27,041 nucleotides of DNA from assembly GCA_031548515.1 (NCBI GenBank), contig JAVBRB010000003.1, forward strand, positions 1 through 27,041. Direction: 5' to 3'. Shown piece by piece: positions 22,007 through 27,041 of this stretch. Source of the DNA: UBA940 sp031548515 (GTDB taxonomy: Bacteria > Bacteroidota > Bacteroidia > Bacteroidales > Rikenellaceae). The position numbers and the translations under genes were made by a program. The notes beneath the pieces are model-generated. The model saw only the letters and a list, made by a program, of their open reading frames with translations, was not told the DNA's origin and did no database searches. The first letter of the stretch is position 1. The number at the start of each line of letters is the position of its first letter.

Positions 22007-22570
22007 ATGAGTGATCAGGAACAGAAACAGTGGTACGTGGTGAGAGCCATCGGCGGCAAGGAAAAAAAGGTCAAAGAGTATATCGAGACCGAAATCCGCC
22101 ACCGTCATTTGGAAGACCGCATCACGCAGGTACTTATCCCGACCGAGAAAGTATTCACCATTCGAAATGGAAAGAAAATCTCGAAGGACAAGGTATCGTA
22201 CCCGGGATATGTATTGGTAGAGGCGGATTTCACGGGCGACATTCCGCATATCTTGCGAAACGTTCCAAATGTGCTCGGCTTCCTCGGAGACTCGAAGGAA
22301 GACGGCCGTCAGATGAAGGCAACTCCGCTGCGTTCGCAGGAAGTTGCAAGAATCCTCGGCAGGGTCGACGAATTGAGCACATCGGAAGAAGAGAGCGAAG
22401 TTCCTTTCTTTGTCGGCGAAACGGTCAAAGTTACAGATGGTCCTTTCTCGAGTTTCTCGGGAACCATCGAGGCCGTTGACAATAGCAGAAAGAAACTCAC
22501 GGTCTCGGTCAAGATATTCGGGCGCAAGACTCCCATGGAGCTTAGCTTCATGCAAGTCGAAAAAGAGTAA
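22007..22570 (+). CDS. nusG: Transcription termination/antitermination factor NusG
   Basis: 187 residues. The N-terminal NGN domain (QKQWYVVRAIGGKEKKVKEY ... SYPGYVLVEADF) binds the RNA polymerase clamp. The C-terminal KOW domain (about 130-187, FFVGETVKVTDGPFSSFSGTIEAVD) contacts Rho or ribosomal protein S10. It starts 13 bases after secE, so the two form an operon. Confidence 0.97.
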   Translation: MSDQEQKQWYVVRAIGGKEKKVKEYIETEIRHRHLEDRITQVLIPTEKVFTIRNGKKISKDKVSYPGYVLVEADFTGDIPHILRNVPNVLGFLGDSKEDGRQMKATPLRSQEVARILGRVDELSTSEEESEVPFFVGETVKVTDGPFSSFSGTIEAVDNSRKKLTVSVKIFGRKTPMELSFMQVEKE

Positions 22571-22812
22571 AAGATTGTCAAATTCTTCGGATTTCTGCGT
22601 TACGTTCCATTGGCGAAATGCTCACATACGTTTAGTATGCTCCGCTTTTGCCTCAGTCGCAACCGACGCTGCGGAGCGAGGGCAGAGGGTGCTTGCACAC
22701 TTTGCCGAGCCGCGAGGAGGAAAAGACCGCGAAGCGGGATTAAGCCTTGAACTCCGAATTTTTAACAACTTTTACGATTTAAAAAAATGAGTTAATAACA
22801 CAGGAAAAAATT
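22571..22812 (+). repeat. Structured repeat-rich spacer between nusG and rplK (with dispersed-family copy 3)
   Basis: 242 bases. Imperfect terminal inverted arms (about 22574-22595 and 22747-22769, AAATTC...GGA type) enclose a CATAC-GTTTA-GTATG hairpin with a longer flanking stem (about 22611-22653). They also enclose a GGCAGAG/CTTTGCC hairpin at 22681-22707 followed by GAGCCGCGAGGAGGAAAA. The last part (22672-22725) belongs to the dispersed family also found at 3720-3787, 15229-15325 and 24581-24630. Confidence 0.65.
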
Positions 22813-23253
22813 ATGGCAAAAGAAATCGCTGGATTTATCAAATTACAGATAAAAGGTGGTGCTGCCAATCCTTCTCCTCCTGTAGGACCGGCTCTCGGTT
22901 CAAAAGGGGTGAATATAATGGACTTCTGCAAGCAGTTCAACGCACGTACGCAGGAGCAGGCAGGAAAGGTGTTGCCGGTGATCATCACGGTCTACGGTGA
23001 CAAGTCTTTCGATTTCATCATCAAACAGCCGCCGGTAGCAGTTCAGCTCAAGGATGCCGCAAAGATCAAGACAGGTTCGGCCGAACCCAACCGTAAAAGG
23101 GTGGGAACGATCACTGCCGAACAGGTAAAGGAAATCGCTGAAGGCAAAATGAGCGACCTGAACTGTTTCACCCTCGAAGCCGCCATGCGCATGGTTGCCG
23201 GAACTGCCCGTTCGATGGGTATCAAGGTAACCGGAGATATTCCTAAAGCGTAA
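22813..23253 (+). CDS. rplK: 50S ribosomal protein L11
   Basis: 146 residues, standard length. The N-terminal GFIKLQIKGGAANPSPPVGPALGSKGVNIMDFCKQFN and the C-terminal rRNA-binding domain with MSDLNCFTLEAAMRMVAGTARSMG are diagnostic. L11 forms the base of the L7/L12 stalk with 23S rRNA and helps factor binding. It is followed 12 bases later by rplA, as in the rplKA arrangement. Confidence 0.98.
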   Translation: MAKEIAGFIKLQIKGGAANPSPPVGPALGSKGVNIMDFCKQFNARTQEQAGKVLPVIITVYGDKSFDFIIKQPPVAVQLKDAAKIKTGSAEPNRKRVGTITAEQVKEIAEGKMSDLNCFTLEAAMRMVAGTARSMGIKVTGDIPKA

Positions 23254-23265
23254 TCGAACAACATT

Positions 23266-23967
23266 ATGAGTAAACTGACCAAAAATCAGAAAGCGGCCCA
23301 GGCGAAGATCGAACCCGGAAGGTTCTACAAGCTCAACGAGGCTGCCGAACTCGTGAAGGAGATTACCTTTACGAAATTCGACGCATCGGTGGATATCGAC
23401 GTGCGCCTGGGTGTAGACCCGCGTAAAGCCAACCAGATGGTCCGGGGCGTCGTGACGCTCCCCCACGGTACCGGCAAGCAGGTCCGCGTTTTGGTGCTGT
23501 GTACTCCCGAAAAGGAAGACGAAGCAACCAAAGCCGGCGCCGAATACGTAGGTCTGGACGACTATATCGAAAAGATCAAGGGCGGATGGACCGACGTCGA
23601 CGTCATCATCTGTACACCCAACGTTATGGCTAAGGTCGGTGCGCTGGGCCGTATCCTCGGACCGAGGGGCCTAATGCCCAACCCTAAAACGGGTACCGTT
23701 ACCATGGAAGTAGGCAAAGCCGTCGAAGAGGTGAAAGCCGGTAAGATCGACTTCAAAGTCGACAAATTCGGTATCGTTCACACTTCGGTAGGAAAAGCAT
23801 CGATGTCTGCCGACCAACTGGTCGACAACGCGAAGGAATTCCTCATGACGATCCTCAAGCTGAAACCCTCGGCTGCAAAAGGTACTTACGTTCAGAGCAT
23901 CTTCCTCTCCTCGACCATGAGTCCGGGGATTGCGATAGACGCTAAATCGGTTGAAACGAAAAACTAA
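23266..23967 (+). CDS. rplA: 50S ribosomal protein L1
   Basis: 233 residues. The L1 signature LGPRGLMPNPKTGTVT is present in the middle of the protein, and the two-domain layout matches the family. L1 forms the mobile stalk at the E site and in many bacteria represses translation of the rplKA mRNA. A matching mRNA target was not identified here. Only 8 bases separate it from rplJ. Confidence 0.98.
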   Translation: MSKLTKNQKAAQAKIEPGRFYKLNEAAELVKEITFTKFDASVDIDVRLGVDPRKANQMVRGVVTLPHGTGKQVRVLVLCTPEKEDEATKAGAEYVGLDDYIEKIKGGWTDVDVIICTPNVMAKVGALGRILGPRGLMPNPKTGTVTMEVGKAVEEVKAGKIDFKVDKFGIVHTSVGKASMSADQLVDNAKEFLMTILKLKPSAAKGTYVQSIFLSSTMSPGIAIDAKSVETKN

Positions 23968-23975
23968 TCGGAGCT

Positions 23976-24500
23976 ATGACAAGAGAAGAAAAAAACATCC
24001 TGATCGATAGCCTGGCCGAGCAACTGAACGCATACTCAGCATTTTATCTCGCAGATACCTCGACGCTGAACGCCGACAAAACGGCACAGCTTCGCCGCAA
24101 GTGCTTCGAAAAGGATATCAAACTCGTAGTAGTTAAGAACACCCTCTTCGAAAAAGCGCTTGAAAGAGTCGGGAAAAATGATGCAGAACTCATCGGCGTA
24201 CTGAAAGGTACCTCCGCAGTCATGTTCAGCAACACCAGCAAAACGCCGGCCGTGCTGATCAAGGAGTTCCGCAAGACCTCGGACAAGCCTATACTTAAAG
24301 CTGCTTATGTCGAAGAAAGCGTCTATGTAGGCGACAACCAGCTCGAAGCTCTTGCCAACATCAAGAGCAAGAACGAGCTTATCGCCGACGTTATCGCACT
24401 TCTGCAGTCCCCGGCCAAGAACGTTATCTCTGCACTGCAGGGAAGCGCCGGACAAAAAATCGCAGGCCTGGTCAAAACCCTTCAGGAAAAGGGCGCGTAA
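23976..24500 (+). CDS. rplJ: 50S ribosomal protein L10
   Basis: 174 residues. The N-terminal rRNA-binding domain (TREEKNILIDSLAEQLNAYSAFYLADTSTLNA ... LRRKCFEKDIKLVVVKNTLFEKAL) is followed by a C-terminal helix that anchors L7/L12 dimers. The 8-base gap to rplA leaves no room for a long L10 leader directly upstream, so L10-L12 autoregulation, if any, must use another site. Confidence 0.98.
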   Translation: MTREEKNILIDSLAEQLNAYSAFYLADTSTLNADKTAQLRRKCFEKDIKLVVVKNTLFEKALERVGKNDAELIGVLKGTSAVMFSNTSKTPAVLIKEFRKTSDKPILKAAYVEESVYVGDNQLEALANIKSKNELIADVIALLQSPAKNVISALQGSAGQKIAGLVKTLQEKGA

Positions 24501-24580
24501 CCAAGCTGCAGGGGCCGGATTTCCGGGCGGTTTTGTGATCGCAACCCCGCACAGTTAATTAAAAACAACCGACGACAAAC

Positions 24581-24630
24581 CGGGCGCAATCGAGCTTTCT
24601 CAGATTGCCGAGGTGCGAAGGAGGAAAAAC
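24581..24630 (+). repeat. Hairpin element of dispersed family, copy 4 (rplJ-rplL gap)
   Basis: GGGCGCAATCGAGC, TTTCTCAGATTGCCGAGG and the core TGCGAAGGAGGAAAAACG match the order seen in the other copies. GCAAT/ATTGC arms form the hairpin. It lies 38 bases before the rplL start within the 168-base rplJ-rplL gap. Confidence 0.65.
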
Positions 24631-24668
24631 GAACGAAGTAAAGTTTAAACAATTTAATATCATTAACG

Positions 24669-25049
24669 ATGGCAGATATCAAAAAGCTCGCCGAAGAGCT
24701 GGTAAATTTGACAGTTAAGGAAGTAAACGAATTGGCCGCTGTCCTGAAGGACGAATACGGAATCGAACCCGCTGCTGCTGCAGTCGCTGTTGCCGCTGCT
24801 CCCGCAGCAGGCGGCGACGCTCCCGCAGTTGCTGAAAAGTCGACTTTCGACGTGGTCATGATCAACGCAGGACAGGCCAAGCTCCAGGTAGTAAAGGTTG
24901 TCAAGGAAATGACCGGCTTAGGCCTCAAAGAAGCCAAAGACCTCGTTGACGCCGCTCCCAAGGCTATCAAGGAAGGCGTAAGCAAGGAAGAGGCCGAATC
25001 GCTGAAAGCTTCGCTCGAAGAAGCCGGCGCTGAAGTCGAACTGAAGTAA
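24669..25049 (+). CDS. rplL: 50S ribosomal protein L7/L12
   Basis: 126 residues. An N-terminal dimerisation domain (LAEELVNLTVKEVNELAAVLKDEYGI) is followed by the alanine-rich flexible hinge (about 36-54) and the compact C-terminal factor-binding domain with KSTFDVVMINAGQAKLQVVKVVKEMTGLGLKEAKDLVDAAP. It recruits translational GTPases to the ribosome. Confidence 0.98.
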   Translation: MADIKKLAEELVNLTVKEVNELAAVLKDEYGIEPAAAAVAVAAAPAAGGDAPAVAEKSTFDVVMINAGQAKLQVVKVVKEMTGLGLKEAKDLVDAAPKAIKEGVSKEEAESLKASLEEAGAEVELK

Positions 25050-25700
25050 GCAGGGTATCGCGGGGAAGGAGCCGGAAACAGGGAAAAGAGGGCATTGACC
25101 TCATACCTTTTGACGGACCTCCAGACTCTCGACCTGCAACAGATCAGGTATGGAGCCTATCAAATAGGCTCCGTGCCTTTTTCTCGTCTAAAAAGGGGGT
25201 CCAATCCTTTAAAGTGGACAGCCGCAGATACGGCGGCCATATAAATATAAGTATCAATAATATACAAAGGGACTGACGGGGAGAAAAACGTTTCCGGCGT
25301 GCGACGGGTTCGCAGGATGAGGGGAAACGGGCGGCGGAAAAGTGAAAAACTGAAAGTGAGAAATCAATCACTGACAGTTGAGAAGACAAAAAGCCGATAT
25401 ACCAGAGCCAGGGGACATAGCTGGGCGTGATGCCGGCGGGGCCACCGGAAACCATTGTAAATGCCGATGAAAAATCGGGCATGCAGGGATTTTCCTGTCA
25501 AATGACGGAAAAAAATCTGCAGAAATTTCCTTCATCGCGGTGGCAAAGGCTGCAGCGGCTAAAAAAGATTAACGCCGGCGGAACCGAGCGCTAAAAGCGT
25601 AAACTCCCCAACGGAGGCCCGTATGTCAGCCGCAGGCTGACGGAGGCAAAGCTTAGAACTCGGCCAAGACACGCGGCGATCAAAAAACAAACTATTTGTA
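25050..25700 (+). other. Long gene-free spacer between rplL and rpoB
   Basis: 651 bases with no convincing gene. It holds the terminator-like hairpin at 25152-25182, purine-rich GAAAAGTGAAAAACTGAAAGTG-type sequence near 25340, a CGAT/ATCG hairpin at about 25462-25479, and a GTCAGCC-GCA-GGCTGAC hairpin at 25625-25641 flanked by GGAGGC words. No near-consensus TTG-N19/20-TAnnTTTG promoter was found before rpoB, so rpoB is probably reached by read-through, by processing, or from an unrecognised promoter. Confidence 0.65.
25152..25182 (+). terminator. Terminator or attenuator between rplL and rpoB
   Basis: A perfect 9-bp stem GGAGCCTAT/ATAGGCTCC with a 3-base loop is followed after GTGCC by five T residues. 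It lies 102 bases after rplL. In E. coli a partial terminator in the same place lowers rpoBC relative to ribosomal protein expression; the same role here is inference. Confidence 0.75.
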
Positions 25701-27041
25701 ATGTCCACAAAAACCGCACAAAACCAACGTATCAGTTTCTCGACGGTAAAGAACACGATGGCGTATCCCGACTTCCTGGAGATACAGCTAAAATCTTTCC
25801 AGGACTTCTTCCAGCTCGACACGACGGCCGAAAACCGCCGCAACGAGGGCCTCTACAAGGTTTTCATGGAGAATTTCCCCATTACCGACACGAGGAACAA
25901 TTTTGTCCTTGAGTTCATCGACTATTACATCGATCCGCCGCGCTACAGCATCGACGAGTGCCTCGAAAGGGGCCTCACCTACAGCGTGCCCCTGAAAGCG
26001 AAGCTGAAACTGTATTGTACCGACCAGGAACACGAAGATTTCGACACGGTCGTACAGGATGTCTATTTCGGGACCATTCCCTATATGACGCCTCGCGGGA
26101 CTTTCGTCATCAACGGCGCCGAACGCGTTATCGTTTCGCAGTTGCACCGCTCTCCGGGCGTATTCTTCGGCCAGAGCCTGCACTCCAACGGTACCAAACT
26201 ATACTCAGCCCGCATCATACCGTTCAAGGGTTCATGGATCGAGTTCGCCACGGACATCAACAACGTGATGTACGCCTACATCGACCGTAAGAAAAAACTG
26301 CCCGTAACTACCCTGTTGCGCGCCATCGGATTCGAGAGCGACAGCCAGATACTGGACATTTTCGACCTGGCGGACGAAGTGAAGGTGACGAAAGCCAACC
26401 TCAAGAAAGCCGTGGGCCGCAAGCTCGCCGCACGCGTCCTGAAAACATGGACTGAGGACTTCGTGGACGAAGATACCGGCGAAGTGGTTTCGATCGAGCG
26501 TAATGAGATCATCGTGGATCGCGAGACCATCCTCGAAGAGGATCAGGTGGACGAAATCATCGACAGCGGCGCAAAGAGCATCCTGCTACATAAGGAAGCC
26601 ACCGGCGAAGAGGGCAAGATCGACTTCTCTATAGTCTACAACACGCTGCACAAGGATCCCTGCAACTCCGAGAAAGAAGCCGTGGTGTATATATACCGCC
26701 AGCTGAGGAACTCCGAGCCGCCCGATGAGGCCACGGCCCGCGACGTGATCGACAAACTGTTCTTCTCGGACAAGAGGTACGACCTGGGAGACGTGGGACG
26801 TTACCGCATAAACAAGAAACTCGGATTGGATATCGACTCGCAGGTGAGGATACTTACGCGCGAGGATATGATAGCCATCATCAAATACCTGATCCAGCTC
26901 ATCAACTCGAAGGCCGACGTGGACGATATCGACCACCTGTCGAACCGCCGCGTGAGGACCGTGGGCGAACAGCTCGCAAACCAGTTCTCGGTGGGCTTCG
27001 TGAGAATGGCCCGCACCATCCGCGAAAGGATGAACGTGCGC
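25701..27041 (+). CDS. rpoB: DNA-directed RNA polymerase subunit beta, N-terminal part (runs off window)
   Basis: 447 codons are open from the ATG to the last base of the window with no stop. Diagnostic segments include RISFSTVKNTMAYPDFLEIQLKSFQDFF at the start, PYMTPRGTFVINGAERVIVSQLHRSPGVFF and ARIIPFKGSWIEF (beta1/protrusion and lobe region). The end, VGEQLANQFSVGFVRMARTIRERM, corresponds to the stretch just before rifampicin cluster I, so the resistance-determining region is outside the window. The conserved N-terminus supports this start. Confidence 0.98.
   Translation, partial: MSTKTAQNQRISFSTVKNTMAYPDFLEIQLKSFQDFFQLDTTAENRRNEGLYKVFMENFPITDTRNNFVLEFIDYYIDPPRYSIDECLERGLTYSVPLKAKLKLYCTDQEHEDFDTVVQDVYFGTIPYMTPRGTFVINGAERVIVSQLHRSPGVFFGQSLHSNGTKLYSARIIPFKGSWIEFATDINNVMYAYIDRKKKLPVTTLLRAIGFESDSQILDIFDLADEVKVTKANLKKAVGRKLAARVLKTWTEDFVDEDTGEVVSIERNEIIVDRETILEEDQVDEIIDSGAKSILLHKEATGEEGKIDFSIVYNTLHKDPCNSEKEAVVYIYRQLRNSEPPDEATARDVIDKLFFSDKRYDLGDVGRYRINKKLGLDIDSQVRILTREDMIAIIKYLIQLINSKADVDDIDHLSNRRVRTVGEQLANQFSVGFVRMARTIRERMNVR

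Noticed and set aside
23968..23975. L10 leader regulating rplJL
   Set aside because: The gap before rplJ is only 8 bases, too short for the known L10-binding leader. The 168-base rplJ-rplL gap holds a dispersed repeat instead.

Overview
The window looks like a chromosomal segment of a Bacteroidota member, most likely an Alistipes-like Rikenellaceae. This rests on moderately GC-rich coding DNA, AT-rich leaders with TAnnTTTG-type -7 promoter boxes (TATATTTG at 3926-3933, TACATTTG at 18903-18910), few recognisable Shine-Dalgarno sites, a BlaI/M56-M23 pair, a GH127 enzyme and many structured intergenic repeats. The genus is an inference; no rRNA gene is present to fix it.

Layout. (1) Bases 1-1056: end of a HAD-type hydrolase gene translationally coupled to rdgB, which sanitises non-canonical purine nucleotides. 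(2) Bases 1190-3636, minus strand: a U32-family protein and a trans-polyprenyl diphosphate synthase, each bordered by a long palindromic repeat. (3) Bases 3887-5736: a self-contained regulatory cassette made of two tandem dyad operators over a promoter, a BlaI/MecI repressor, an M56 membrane metalloprotease whose C-terminus is an M23 (LytM-like) domain, and a strong terminator. (4) Bases 5853-10478: a metal ABC permease, an LptF/LptG-type permease, RibBA (all overlapping), a terminator, then fmt. (5) Bases 10663-14463: a two-TM HAMP protein without an output domain, coupled to TrkH, followed by an exported SPOR-like protein. (6) Bases 14703-16435: NfeD-like protein and flotillin FloA, separated by a repeat-rich spacer. 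(7) Bases 16519-18537: an orphan GH127 beta-L-arabinofuranosidase-like enzyme. (8) Bases 18752 to the end: the conserved translation/transcription block tRNA-Thr(TGT), tRNA-Tyr(GTA), tRNA-Gly(TCC), tuf, tRNA-Trp(CCA), secE, nusG, rplK, rplA, rplJ, rplL and rpoB, which runs off the window end before the rifampicin region.

How the parts work together. The housekeeping block is textbook in gene order. Its spacers are unusually long (about 140-650 bp) and full of hairpins, including a chain of short arms that are alternately complementary and change sequence together. The most system-like accessory locus is the BlaI-M56/M23 pair, where the beta-lactam sensor domain of classical BlaR1 is replaced by a peptidoglycan-hydrolase-type domain with all expected zinc and catalytic residues. 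A plausible but untested reading is a cell-wall-state-responsive derepression circuit.

Repeats. At least four intergenic spacers share a hairpin element ending in a purine-rich GCGAAGGAGGA-like core. A second, promoter-bearing block occurs in two copies, one carrying that hairpin element and one lacking it, which suggests a filled and an empty insertion site.
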